A stretch of 64,000 bases of DNA from Leptasterias polaris. Lineage: Eukaryota; Echinodermata; Asteroidea; Forcipulatida; Asteriidae. Of the stretch, positions 20,881 through 32,174 are shown in pieces. The position numbers and the translations under genes were made by a program. Position 1 is the first letter of the stretch. Every line of letters starts with the position of its first letter. Where the stretch lies: positions 620,001 through 684,000 of the forward strand of contig JAZGTN010000008.1 of NCBI GenBank assembly GCA_037783415.1, read 5' to 3'. The notes under the pieces were generated by a model. It was given only the letters and a program-made list of their open reading frames with translations, was not told the DNA's origin and made no database searches.

Positions 20881-23800
20881 AATTTTTGCTTGTGTGCGTG
20901 CGTGAGTACACCTCATTACTGGATATTTTTTTGCTTACAGCTAAATTTGATTATTGCACCGTAAGCGGAAAATGGCGATCACAAGAATGGTTAAGACTAA
21001 ACAAATACATTTTTTCAAAAATTTGAATATTTGAATCACAGAATTTTATTGACAAACAACAACATAAACCTAATACAGGTAATGCGAAAAACACCAAAGC
21101 TGAAACATTGAACTCATTAAGAATCAAACTAGAATGTTTTCAATATAAATATTTCAAACATTAGACATACATTGTACTAATGTTCTTCACTTTATGTTAA
21201 AGGAATATGAAGTCCAAGAAAAGAAAAAAAACTCAGTGTAACACAACAGAGGCTGGGACAGCAAAAATAGTCTGATTCCATTTTGGTATGAAGAGATTTA
21301 TTATTAGTTATTGCTATTGTACACAGGAAACTTGACAAAGAAGATGGCTGCACAGTAAAGGTCCATAGTCAGAAGAGGTTAAGGGGCAAACAAAGACATT
21401 CATTTCAACTCTCAAATCTGGTTACAAAAGTTGGAAGCAAATAATCTACAATTAAAGTGCTCATTATTTCTGTAAAGTCATTTTTTACTCTGCTATTCTT
21501 TGCAAAATTAATATCGATGGTCCTTATTATAATCTGGGGGACAAATCTTTTGCCTGGCTTCAAATTGATTGTGTAAAAAGCTCATTCACATAGGAATTTA
21601 GAATGTGAAATGATTTTGAGATCTTAATGTAGAATTTTGGTTTGGTTTGAGCTGGTTTGTTTTACATTTTTGGACGCTGGCACATCCATCAATAGATTAT
21701 GCTTCAAATTAGCAGACTCTTATGTATATGTGATGAATTCAGAATCTTGAACAAAATGAACACCATCAAGGGTTTGCTATATTTAGATGTCTTTCTGAAA
21801 AGAAAAGAAAAAAAGAATCAACCCAAGTTGTTATTGGGCTGTATCTAAGCATCACATACTTTAATGGTGGGTCAAGCAAAATAGTTTCAATAACTTCATG
21901 GGTCTTTGTACTTGTATTATTTCATGTTCATTATAATGTGTGCAAGTGTATACCTTTGCAACTGTTTCATAGTGTCTTTTTCTGTATTGAAATAAAATAA
22001 AAGAAACTTGTGTCCTTTTGTCCTTCTTTGTATTTCAATAAAAGAAGACAAAATGTGTCTTTGTGTCTTTTTTCTGTAGGTAAAATCTGCTTTCTATAAT
22101 TGTGTTTGCAGCTCAGACCTTTATCACACAGCAGCCATCTTGTATTTTCAAAGGTATGTTACATAACTGAGGTGAGAAGCAAAATTTAACGCACAGTCGG
22201 TGTCTAAGCAAAAGAAGCCAATGATTTATTGAAACTTAATTTCACAAACACTGTCTTCACTAAGCGCTGTTGTCTTAATATTGAGCAGTTAAAGTGGTTA
22301 TGTGTGCAATCAGGTCACTTTAAAAAAGTAATTTTACAGTTGACAAAATAATATGCTGAATAAAAAAGTATACCATTGAGAAGATGGTTGAATTATGATA
22401 AAGGTCTGGTCTAAGCAGTCATTAGGAATAAAACAATGATTTAGCAACATTTAAAACAAATAAATGAAACGGCTCATAACAGGTTGTGCAAAATGTTAGA
22501 ATTAAACAAAATAAGCCATTTTAAGAACCAGTTAATTTGTTTTTTAACAAAAATTGCTATCAATTCGACAACATTTTGAGTCAATGATTGGACCTTCACT
22601 TTAACTTTAAATTGCTGCACTTGTGCTGCACTCTGTAGCAAAGTATAGGAGGAGCCAAATAATGGGGGAATTGACAGGTGGGAGGGGATAGGTCAGGCTT
22701 GGTGTGTGTGAATTGCCAAAAAGAAGAGTATGGGTAGGTTAAAAGTGTGGGAACTATTATGTCTAAATCATTCTTATTAATTTTGTTACATTGTGGACCT
22801 AAAAGTAGCTTAGCGCATGCAAGAACCTCCACTCCCCAGGACTGACAGACACCAAGAAGCAAAGTAAGGAGTGCCCATCAACTATCTGACGATGTGAAAG
22901 CACATGTAAGTCTGTTTGGCGCCCTCTTGTGACCGCATCCATCTTAGTTTAGTACCATATTATTACCAAAGCGAGGCTTAAGTAGAAACTTTTATAATTG
23001 ATAAGTTATGTTTAGGATTAGGATTTGCTTTTTGGTAATTATAAAATCAAACATTTTAGGCTATGTTGAGGTGAACAGTAGACTTCAGTTATTTTAAGCT
23101 CGAAATCTTGGTTATTGTATTTCAGCATCAGCTCCACAAAACGCCACGCCCCTAGGTTGGCCCTATCAGGACTGATGGGCTGTGGACCAAAGAGGGGGCA
23201 CAAAGCGGCCCTCCATATTTTCCAAAGTTCTTGACAAATTTTCTTAGAAAACCACCATAAATATGATTATATAACAACTTTTCAAAATTCGCAATTGTAA
23301 TGCTTTTTTAGTTTTTGCCCCAGAGCATCAAAACAAAATTCCCATAATTTGGGTCTAATTGCTGTAAACTTTTGCTACTTTGAATAAAATGGCGTCTTAA
23401 TAAAAGTAAAATACTGGGGTCACTATATTGAGGGCGCACTAACTAAAGCTTTAGCCCGGCCGTTTGGGGAATTGTTTTTTTTAATATATTTTGTACACTG
23501 AAGAAATCTCGATGTTGCCTTCAGTTTTTAGGGTCCAGTACAATGAAGAGACATTGTTGACGATTCTGTCCTAATTATTTGTCTGAAAAGATAGAAATAA
23601 GCGTTTTGAAAACCAATGTGTTAATAAGGACCCCAATGGAAATAAGTCTTAAGTTATTGGCTTTTTGGGGCTATCCTTGGATAATTTTGTGCAGTATTTC
23701 TATCTTGTGTTCTATTTTGGTTTATCTTATTTCATTGTCTTTTCTCCTGTTGTTGTGTATGTATTTTTGGCTGTTCTTGCTGTATTTTTATCCGAATAAA

Positions 23801-24830
23801 TTCAATCGATCAAACCGTTGCCAAGGAAACAGCTTTTTCACATGATTAAGTCTTTACATAGATTTGGGAAAAGTTTGTGGGTAATTGGATGCAGCGTTAA
23901 AAACATTACGGTGGACGTGGGGGTGAAGAGGCATTGTGCCCCCCAGTCCTAATAGCTTCCTTTTGTAGTTTGAGCCTATTTTAGGCGGCACGGCAAAAGT
24001 TGAAGTTGCTGTTTTTGTTCATCAAAAATCTTGGCTAAAACAGGCCCATTATTATTTGTATTATTTGGCCAACAAATATTAATGGTCCGAAATTGCTCAC
24101 AATTACAAGTTTACCCCTTGCATTTATTTTTATTTATTTTTCATCTAAAAGTCTTTACTACAAAAAGAAATTTTTTAAAAGCTAGCCCCCCCCCCCAAAA
24201 AAAAAAATAACATAATAATATTATTATGTAGCTTCAAATTGATATACAGGGTATCTGGTATCCCATTACTAGACTACTGTCAAACATAGCACATGTTATT
24301 TGTATATCAAGGTATAGGTCTTTCAAAAACGGAAACTTTAAATTTGCCTGCAGAATGACTTTTCGTCATTTGTTAGACCCCCTTGTGCCCAAGTGAAATG
24401 TCCGATTGCTTTTGTATTACTTTTGTTTATAAACTAGGTGTATATGTGTGACCTTATAATTATAAGGATAGACCAATCACCCCCATTTGACAGAAGTCTG
24501 AATATGGGTCTGCCTGTAAAAATGCAAAATTAAATTAAATGTCTTTTTCAATATGACAACGTGGCACATTACTGACATATCTCAATAATAATTCATTTTA
24601 TCGCCTAAACGATAGAATGCTTTATACGCAGGGAAGGCAGTATTCATGTCACAGCGGCACGCATTTGCACGTGTTGTTTTATTATGGACAAACATTGACA
24701 ACATAGGTGGGCTTGAAGGTTCACGTGCGTGCGCGGGCGCACTGTGTAAATTCTTACAAATCTATGTCACAACAATTTCGCGGGCAGAAAACATATTGCT
24801 GTATATGTATTGGTAAAGAATATAATTGTG
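20881..24830. other. Long AT-rich stretch, no gene recognised
   Basis: No coding region, RNA gene or clear repeat array was found. It includes (C)n followed by (A)n near 24187-24207 and A/T-rich tracts around 21970-22070 where short AATAAAAGAA words recur. The small frames at 22596 and 23579 have no domain resemblance. Confidence 0.4.
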
Positions 24831-26165
24831 AATGTGTTACAAATTATGTTATATATGCAGTTTTGACAATGAGCCAATAATATGCGGTGTAGGGGAAATC
24901 AACCAATGGCTCCAATTATTGCGTTGCTGGGGACGCTTGAGCAAGCGGGAAAGTTGGGGGTTAAATCACTTTCGTCATAGTCTTGTCTGTGAACGCATGG
25001 AAATAATTTGCAGGAATTATACAGTTTTTTTAAATCCCACCACTTCCCACCCGTTATACAAATTGCTTGTGTGGCTTCTTGCAATGACGCGTTTGGCCTT
25101 TTTCACGGGATTGACACCGAAAATACAGAGTCTGGTTAAAATTAAATTCAATGTTTTACTTTTCAGCAAAACTTTTGCTTAATCAAGTTATCAGTAAACT
25201 TATAAATTAGTGACATGCATTGTTACAAGAAGTTGTGATAGCGCTCTGATGTACCACAGGGGCTATTTCCGACCGTATGTGCCAAGGTGGAAACTCACAG
25301 CTTACTTGATTGGTTAAAATCATTCTATAATTTACATGTGTGATTACTATTATTGTTCTTAAATTTAATTGGCCGTGACCGCAGGTTTGGGTCACGTGTG
25401 CCCATATTTGTTGCCCCTGTGTGCGTCAGTTAATACTGACATAGTTCGGGTCAGAGGTACCCATTTGGTTTTCCCCCGTGTGCAAATGGTTTTAGGCGCA
25501 GTGTGTGCCCTAATAAAAGGTTCGGGCGAGGTGTGCCCCGAATAAGGTTTTATGTGTATTATTGATATATTGGTATGTTATATGTGCGGCAGGATAGCCA
25601 CTATAACAGTTTTCGGCACCCGGCACAATTTTATTTACGAAAAATAAAAAACAGTTTTCAGGGCTGTGACATTAAATAACATGTTCCTTTGTTTCATTCG
25701 AATCTGCGTATAACCAGTCAACTTGTATGAGAAAACAAAAAGTTGTTCCTTTACTTCTTCAGGTAAAAAATAAAATTAATATGCCTAGATAAGGTAATTG
25801 CTGTGTATGCCATGTACGTACACGATTTTTATCTTAACATACGAACATGATAAAAGTTCGGAGTTATCGTGTACGCACATGAGTCATTGTGTGAATGAAA
25901 AGGGCGGGATTTTTGTAATCATGTGGCGGCACTACGCTTCCGTTGTTTACAAACTATGCCTGCATGAAGTCAAGGCTCTTTGTGGCTGTTGAAGTGAAAA
26001 TGAACCCATTTGGTCAGTTTTTCCGCTTATTTTTGTGTGCGCACCATATTTTTAAGTTTTGGGTGAACTTTTTCTTCTTTTTAATTTTATTTTTGGGCAT
26101 GTTATTGTTAATTTGGGGGGGGGGGGGGGTAGGTACGGGGCTTTTGGTTAGGTGGTAGGTTATAG
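24831..26165. other. No gene recognised; G-run near 26120
   Basis: A 116-codon open frame at 24832-25182 (plus) has no recognised domain and ordinary AT-rich composition, so I treat it as chance. Between 25380 and 25620 the phrase GTGTGCCC recurs three times. A run of about 14 G lies at 26115-26128, just before the truncated start of the LINE. Confidence 0.35.
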
Positions 26166-26360
26166 TAGCTTTATTGCAAAGTTATCTTACTGGTAGAAAA
26201 CAGAGTTATTGTCAATGGTTTTTCATCCGAACGGAAAACAGTGATGATTTGAAAGTTTTTCGACAGATTAGTAAAAACACACTGCAGATACTTTTTCTTT
26301 GCAGGCGGACTTTAGATAAGATTTTGAGTTGGTCTAAACTGTGGCATCTATCTCTAAATG
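26166..26360 (+). pseudogene. LINE reverse transcriptase, 5' fragment
   Basis: SYLTGRKQSY, the conserved RT segment before the active-site region, is followed after a deletion by LDKILSWSKLWHLSLNV, the segment after the active site. The FADD-type catalytic region between them is missing. The reading stops at the TTAA junction of the inserted element. RT function is lost. Confidence 0.75.
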
Positions 26361-26520
26361 TTAAAGGCACCTGGAAATAGATTTTTTTTTTTTTTTATAC
26401 AAGAGTATATGTATATTAACAATAAAACAATTTTTTGAGTAATTGTTTGTCAGTATTTATATGTTTAAAAAATAGATAAAGTTGTTTGGGGGCGACTCCG
26501 CCCATCCCTTTTTGTGACGT

Positions 26521-26547
26521 CAATCGAGGAAGACTTCGCCTCGATTG
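26521..26547. repeat. Perfect 9 bp stem hairpin at the inner edge of the left TIR
   Basis: CAATCGAGG (26521-26529) and CCTCGATTG (26539-26547) are exact inverse complements with a 9 nt loop. The same CAATCGAGG word is the inner end of the right TIR, so the subterminal motif is present three times in the element. Confidence 0.8.
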
Positions 26548-26622
26548 AACATCGACCCCACTCGAACTTGCCTACATTTACGTTGTATATACACGTGCAA
26601 GTAGTGAGATTGTACGTTTCGT

Positions 26623-26886
26623 TTGGTTATCCAAAAGGGGGGTTTTTCTTGCATTTTTCCAGCGAAAATTGCTGCTGGATGCAGCAAAACGACTAAAGAT
26701 GGGGTCAGCCAGCATTTTTTTCCTGCAGATCCCAAATATAGGCAGTTACGGGCATCGAAAGTTAGGCTAACGAGGGCAAAGTGGTCCGGTCCGACGTCGT
26801 TTTCAGCGCTATGCAGCGAACACTTGGATAGCCCGGGGATTTTTTCGTTGGTAGTAGTGTGCAAGGGAAGTTGCAGTGAAGCTTAG
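26623..26886 (+). pseudogene. THAP-domain fragment, decayed zinc-binding site
   Basis: The frame shows, in order, AAGCSK, HFFPADPKYRQL, KVRLTRAKWSGPT and SALCSEHLD. This matches the THAP C2CH layout (C-x2-4-C ... C-x2-H), with the conserved FP-D, W-x-PT and C-S-E-H. The first zinc cysteine is replaced (AAGC rather than C-x-x-C), and the usual first tryptophan after the FP-D motif is missing (RQL). The frame ends shortly after the domain, without transposase sequence. In transposons THAP domains bind the terminal repeats. Its position inside a TTAA element supports Kolobok ancestry. An opposite-strand open frame here is a shadow. Confidence 0.75.
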
Positions 26887-27362
26887 GTTACCAGCGAAAT
26901 GTTTCTGGTGGAAAAACAATACCTCGTATTATCCGTGTTCTCGTTATGACCATGCTCGTATCTTCCGTTTTTAAGACATAGAAACGCGCATGGGACAGTT
27001 CGGGACCGGTGAAAAACCTCGTATAAACTGGCGTCTCGTATATTAGTCGACTGTACACTGTCCTACTCCTAGGATTGCATTGGGTGGTGACGTCCGAATA
27101 CGAAAACGCATCATACTGATCAGGTACCCAGACGTAATGTACGGGGCCAGACTACACATTTTCTCCTGCCTCGATTGACGTCACGAACAGCGCCATGTAA
27201 AGGGGGGCCTATTTTTTAATTTGTAATTAAAAGAAAAATACAATTTGTTAACCTTAGCAAATTGTTTATTCACATTCCACTCATAAAAATGTATATATTA
27301 ATGACAAAAGCTTTATTTTGAAAAAATACCACTGCCAGGTGCCTTAATGTAGTGTTTTAACT

Positions 27363-27957
27363 GTGACTCTTAAGAAGACGCCGTTCAAGTTTGACTACAC
27401 CCTAGGTGATACTATTCTTAATAGGGTTGATGTTCAGAAAGATCTTGGTATTTTTATTGACAGTAAACTCACCTTTGTTCCTCATGTTAATTATATTATA
27501 AAGAAAGCTAACCGCATGAGTGGTCTGGAATGGCGGAATTTTCGTTCAATGAAAGATGAACACGTTCTTCGCACCTTATTTTGTTCACTAATTAGACTCA
27601 ACTTAGAGAATTGTACTGTTGTTTTTAATTCAATCTCCACTCATCAGGCACATAGGTTAGAAGGGGTTCAATACCGTCAGTGCTTATAATTGTACTTTGG
27701 ATTATCTTGATTTATGTGAAATGTACAGGCTTCCACCACTCAGACATAGAAGAATTATAAATGACTGTCTATTTATCTATAAATTATTCCATAATCGTTA
27801 TAACAACACTGACTTCAACCCATTTAGTTTACACGTTCCTAATCGTCGTACACGGCAAGCCACCAAACACATCCTACATGTTCCATGGAATCGCGTTGAG
27901 GTGACAAAAACGTGGATTTATATCCAGGATTTCATCCACCTACAACGGGTTCCATGA
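27363..27957 (+). pseudogene. LINE reverse transcriptase, C-terminal fragment
   Basis: Frame 27363-27689 reads VQKDLGIFIDSKLTF, IIKKANRMSGL, LFCSLIRLNLENCTVV and HRLEGVQYRQ. Frame 27697-27957 continues with LPPLRHRRIINDCLFIYKLF and a RTRQA...VPWNRVE segment. This is the conserved C-terminal region of CR1/Jockey-type RT proteins. A frameshift near 27690 separates the two. The upstream partner is at 26166-26360, across the Kolobok-like insertion. Confidence 0.85.
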
Positions 27958-28026
27958 AACTTGTGGTGTTTTGTGGGCACCTTCATTCACTCAACTCATT
28001 CCGTAATCAGATTTCACGTGCTTTAT

Positions 28027-28785
28027 CAGGCGCGGATCCAAAATTAGCCGCAAGTGTGTGTGGTGTCTTTTCCCCCATCAGCGGCAGGATTGATTTCTTT
28101 TTCATCCTATGCCTATCAAATTTGTTTCTTTCTGCCCGAAAATGAATCTTTCATGATAATTATGTCACTTGTAATTGCTTAGATTTGCACGATAACATAA
28201 GCGTTTGAAACCTGACGTGATAAAATATATTCCATGTCGTTCTGGCATTCAAGTGTAAAGACTACACTATTAAAGCTTGAACTATATTTTTTGAATGAAT
28301 ATGCATGAAACCAGATATTGCAGCGACCAGATCCAAACGCGAGATTTGTGGGATTAACATTTTCTTTGAGTAAAATTAGAAGATTGGTATGGATCAGAAG
28401 TGCTTAAAAGTGTGTCTATTTCTCGGTTTCAGGCACACAGAGGCTTGATTTTTCACCCCTCAAAATGTCAAAAGCTCAGAGCTTTCGGGGGCCTCGCCCC
28501 CTGGACCCCCACCGGGGCCTCACCCCTGGACCTCACCATCGATGTTACATAAATTTTTCCAGTAAACTTAGAAGATTTATATGGATCTGATTTCCAATAA
28601 GAGTGTGTCTATTTCTCTGTTTTAGGCACATGGAGGCTTGGTTTTTCACCCCTCAAAATGCCAAAAGCTCAGAGCTTCCGGGGGCTTCGCCCCCCCCCCC
28701 CCACGCCCCCACCCCCGGACACCCACCAGGGCTTCGCCCCTGGACCCCCACCATCGATGTTACAGAAATCCTGGATCCGCCCCTG
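28027..28785. mobile_element. 759 bp hAT-like non-autonomous element
   Basis: CAGGCGCGGATCCA at 28027 faces TGGATCCGCCCCTG ending 28785, the CAGGGGCGGATCC-type end common in hAT MITEs. Inside are two copies of a roughly 195 bp unit (about 28365-28550 and 28559-28765). Each has GTGTCTATTTCTC, GGAGGCTTG or AGAGGCTTG, CACCCCTCAAAATG, AAAGCTCAGAGCTT and GGGGGCxTCGCCCC, ending ACCATCGATGTTACA. A flanking 8 bp duplication was not clear. It sits in the 3' part of the LINE. Confidence 0.75.
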
Positions 28786-29149
28786 TTTAGCATGTACTAC
28801 TACTTAGTATCAGTATCTGATGATGTCATTATTATTGTTGTTGATTCGTGTATTTATTTATTTATTTATATTATATATAAATTACTGTTTTCATTTTGTT
28901 GTTCTTTGCTTGGCTTTTTTTTTCTTGTTTCTTTTTTCTTCTTTTTGTATGTAAGTATGTATGTGTTTATAAATGTATTTATTTGTTAGTTTATCTTTTC
29001 TAGTTAATTATCTTTTACCTTTCCTATATTTAATTTTTATTTTCAAATTTAAAGATTAAGTTATTTTATATTTTCCCTTTCCTGTAATTGGCGGCTCGTC
29101 CGCTGTTGGTTTGGACAATAAATACAAATACAAATAGGCCTACACAACG

Positions 29150-30330
29150 CTGGTGTAATAAATTTCTCAATCGTGTTGAAAACGATCATGGTTCGTTCAC
29201 CCTAAGTATTTATTGGTAGATGTATATTGTTTTATTCTTTTAAACAATGTGCCATTCTCCAATGAAAGTTTAACAATTTGTATAAAGTTATTGCGTTGGA
29301 TGCCATGGTGTTTTTATTTGATTACGTTACTGCATGCAATTTCAATGTATTGTACAATACAACCAAAACGAGGCTAGGGGAAACAACAATTGAATCTTTG
29401 AAGGGGGGGCACTATATCAAAGACGATCGATATTGACGTTGGAATGTCTTGTCTTGGGTGGAACAGGAGACAAAGTTTGTTGGGTGAAATTGTTACTGCT
29501 TATTGATGAAGGGGGTTTGATGTTCAATGTTTTAATATTGCCACAAGACGTTTTGTTATAAAACTACTTGAATGCGGGTAAACTTATTAATTGTGTTGAA
29601 AACAAGTAATGAAAGACAGAGGAATGGTTCTCGGTGTGACTCTTGGGCTTGTTTGTGTACAAATATTTAATGTTTGCTTTTAAGACGGCTGACAAAAAGC
29701 CCATCATGTTACACTCGGTTATTATTGGAGGTCAGAGACACTCCGTGATTCGGGGTGTGAGCGCGTTTGTGTCATACACGCCATCTTAAAAATATTCTGA
29801 TAATCAAGACATGTATTTATTGGTCGATGTATATTGTTTTATTCACTGGGGCTTTTCCCCCCTAGCCTCAAAGGGCAATAGGAGAGACAGACTGTGGTTC
29901 GGTTGTGTGCCTTTTGTTTTGATGTTTAGGGTAAGGGTTATAGGGTGTTGCTGTTTTTTTGTATAAGTTGGTTACGTTGTAATAAAACTCTCCTTGAAGT
30001 AAAACTTCGTGAAGGAAAGCTATGGTTTCAAGTTTGTGTGTCTGTATGTGTTTTGTTGTTAGGGTAAGAGTTTCTCAGGCGGTTTGCTATAAACTTCGAT
30101 GGGTAGGCCTACACGTGGTAGGCTTAGTCACGTGGAGAAAAGAGTTAAGTAAGAGAGACACCTTGTGGTTTGGCGTTTGGGTGTATTGTTGCTTATAGTT
30201 TGTTTCTAAGACGGTTGGGTAAAAAGCTACTCCCCAGTTAGTATAAATATGTGTTTATTAATATATTTCGTGAGGGATCACTAGGGCTTTTAATTAATCA
30301 TTTGATGAGAAAATACAAATTGAAGAGGGA
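29150..30330 (+). repeat. Very degenerate tandem array, period about 120-150 bp
   Basis: A loosely conserved motif like GAGAGACA...TGGTTCGG..TGTG recurs near 29465, 29615, 29735, 29880, 30012 and 30152. Each is followed by TTTGT/TGTTTAG text and, in several, by AAGACGG..G..AAAAAGC. The phrase ATTTATTGGT(A/C)GATGTATATTG occurs at about 29208 and 29816. The copies are old and only partly alignable by eye. Confidence 0.55.
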
Positions 30331-30679
30331 GACTCATATTGGAATTTCAACAATTACTGGTAGGCTTCATATCAGTCATTATTATTCATTCTCACAGTAT
30401 TAATTCATTCTTACACGATAAGTGTATAAGATGGAATAATACGCCAGAAACTGTCATTGATAATGTGAAACTATTTTAGGTTCATAGGTTCATTTTATTT
30501 ACCACAGTATCAACAACTAAAAAATACATTATCACTCAAGAGCGATCAGTTTAAAGAATACAATACAAAAGATATATCAAGATGATATTAGCCAGTTAGC
30601 GATAAAATGTTTTTATTTAAAGTGTTTCAAAACCCCGTAGCACCTGTGGAAAAACTAATAGATGATGCCTCTTCGTACG

Positions 30680-31480
30680 AAATGGAATTGATGGGGTTTT
30701 GTGGAGGGGCCATGGGTAACGTTAACTTTCCTTCTAATTATACTTTTTGAGTGTCAATATTATCCTAAATATCTCAAATTAGTGATTGAATATAAAGCTT
30801 TGGCTGGATAAGCAGTGGAATATTGATCAATTGATGTTTCAAAAGAGCAATGAACTTATGGAAATACTGGACGGTTGGGATAACACTTTTGGGTACCATA
30901 TGGGAGTGATGGGTTTGGTGGAGGGGTTAAACGGCAACGAAGTGACTTTCCTTCTTAATAATTATAACTTTCGGTGACTGCTCTATATTGATGGGTTTGG
31001 TGGAGAGGGTTACGGGAACAAAGTGACTTTCCTTCTTGATAGAACTTTCGGTGACTGCTCTATATTGATGGGTTTGGTGGAGAGGGTTACGGGAACAAAG
31101 TGACTTTCCTTCTTAATAGAACTTTCGGTGACTGCTCTATATTGATGGTTTGGAGGAGAGGGTTACGGGAACAAAGTGACTTTCCTTCTTAATAGAACTT
31201 TCGGTGACTGCTCTATATTGATGGGTTTGGAGGAGAGGGCTACGGGAACAAAGTGACTTTTCTTCTAATATTATAACTTTCGGTGACTGCTCTATATTGA
31301 TGGGTTTGGTGGAGAGGGTTAGGGGAACAAACTAGACGGGATTAGTGGGTTTTGTGGATGGGGTTACATGGGCAGCGTTTTTGGTCTAGGCCCTATATAC
31401 TTTTTAAGTACCAGGTGGGATTGGTGCACGGGTTTTATGGATGGGGTTACAGGGGTAACGTTACGTGCCTTCTCAATTAG
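30680..31480 (+). repeat. About 77 bp tandem repeat, 5-6 good copies plus degenerate flanks
   Basis: GTGACTGCTCTATATTGATG begins at 30974, 31051, 31128, 31204 and 31282 (periods 77, 77, 76, 78). The unit includes GGTTTGGTGGAGAGGG and ACAAAGTGACTTTCCTTC. Weaker copies of the TGGGxTTTGTGGAxGGGGTTA phrase extend left to about 30685 and right to about 31470. The unit sequence is unrelated to the 77 bp satellite at 13.4 kb. Confidence 0.92.
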
Positions 31481-32174
31481 ATATTTGAGCATCCAATCAT
31501 CAAGTAACATTACTGTATCAATGTAAAATTCTAAATTAAAAGGGAAATGAATGTGAACTCTGTGATTGGAGTCATTGAAAACTTAATGTATATTAATCAT
31601 TTGCTACGGAGAGAGGGCGCTTTCAGTGATGCTAAACATGTATGGGTCCCAAAGTCGTAATGGGGAAAATGTACAGAAATAATAATTGGTTCCCATAAAA
31701 TGTTGAGAGGTAGCCAGTCTATTTGAAAAGATAGTGTGGCTTGAAACATTTTCTCAGTGGGAACTTGGATTTGTCAATTTCTTAGGATTTTCGATGATGA
31801 CTGAAACTTTAAAACCGTGCAATGAAAACATAAACAGGTAAGGTTCATACTGGTGACTTCAAAATCAGTAAATTTTGTAAAAAGAGGTGCCCTTTTAATT
31901 TGGATCAACTCAGCCTTGCTTACGAACACAGTACTCGTTCGTCCATGCGATGTATGTACTACACGTAATGGTCCATACAGATGTACAGCAGAGTACACAC
32001 TGGGGCTGAAGTGTTGGTCTTAACAATATTTTTGACAGCACTTGCACAAACTTGGTATCAATGGTTATTTTGTGAAAATCAGTTCTGAATAAATTGAAAT
32101 AAACTTCCCAACCTCCAATTTTAATTTATTTTGTATTTACTTTATTTTTAATTATTGTGCTTAATTGCAAATTG
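31481..32174. other. No feature recognised
   Basis: AT-rich sequence between the 77 bp array and the next TIR element. No coding or repeat signal. Confidence 0.45.

Larger units (their letters stand above)
26361..27347 (+). mobile_element. 987 bp TTAA-flanked, Kolobok-like DNA transposon
   Basis: TTAAAGGCACCTGG at 26361 faces CCAGGTGCCTTAA ending 27347, giving TTAA at both tips and a shared GGCACCTGG terminus. A second inverted pair, GTGACGTCAATCGAGG (26514-26529) against CCTCGATTGACGTCAC (27168-27183), lies about 150-180 bp inside each end. Sequence between tip and inner repeat is T-rich on the left and matches only loosely. A THAP-domain remnant lies inside. TTAA targets plus a THAP domain fit Kolobok (piggyBac also uses TTAA but lacks THAP). 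The element lacks a full transposase. Removing it rejoins the LINE RT frames on either side to within a small indel. Confidence 0.8.
26166..29136 (+). mobile_element. 5'-truncated non-LTR retrotransposon with two nested insertions
   Basis: RT-derived protein pieces at 26174-26360 and 27363-27957 belong to one element split by a DNA transposon at 26361-27347. A hAT-like element at 28027-28785 interrupts the C-terminal or 3' UTR part. The 3' end is probably the ATAAATACAAATACAAAT tail at about 29117-29134, a tail style I associate with LINEs. The 5' truncation near 26166 is typical of non-LTR insertion. Clade looks Jockey/CR1-like, but this is uncertain. Confidence 0.8.

Noticed and set aside
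24832..25182. 116-codon open frame as a gene
   Set aside because: No domain, no splice context, composition like the surrounding DNA, and an overlapping opposite-strand frame.
26520..26864. 114-codon minus-strand frame
   Set aside because: It is antisense to the THAP fragment, which has clear family motifs on the plus strand.
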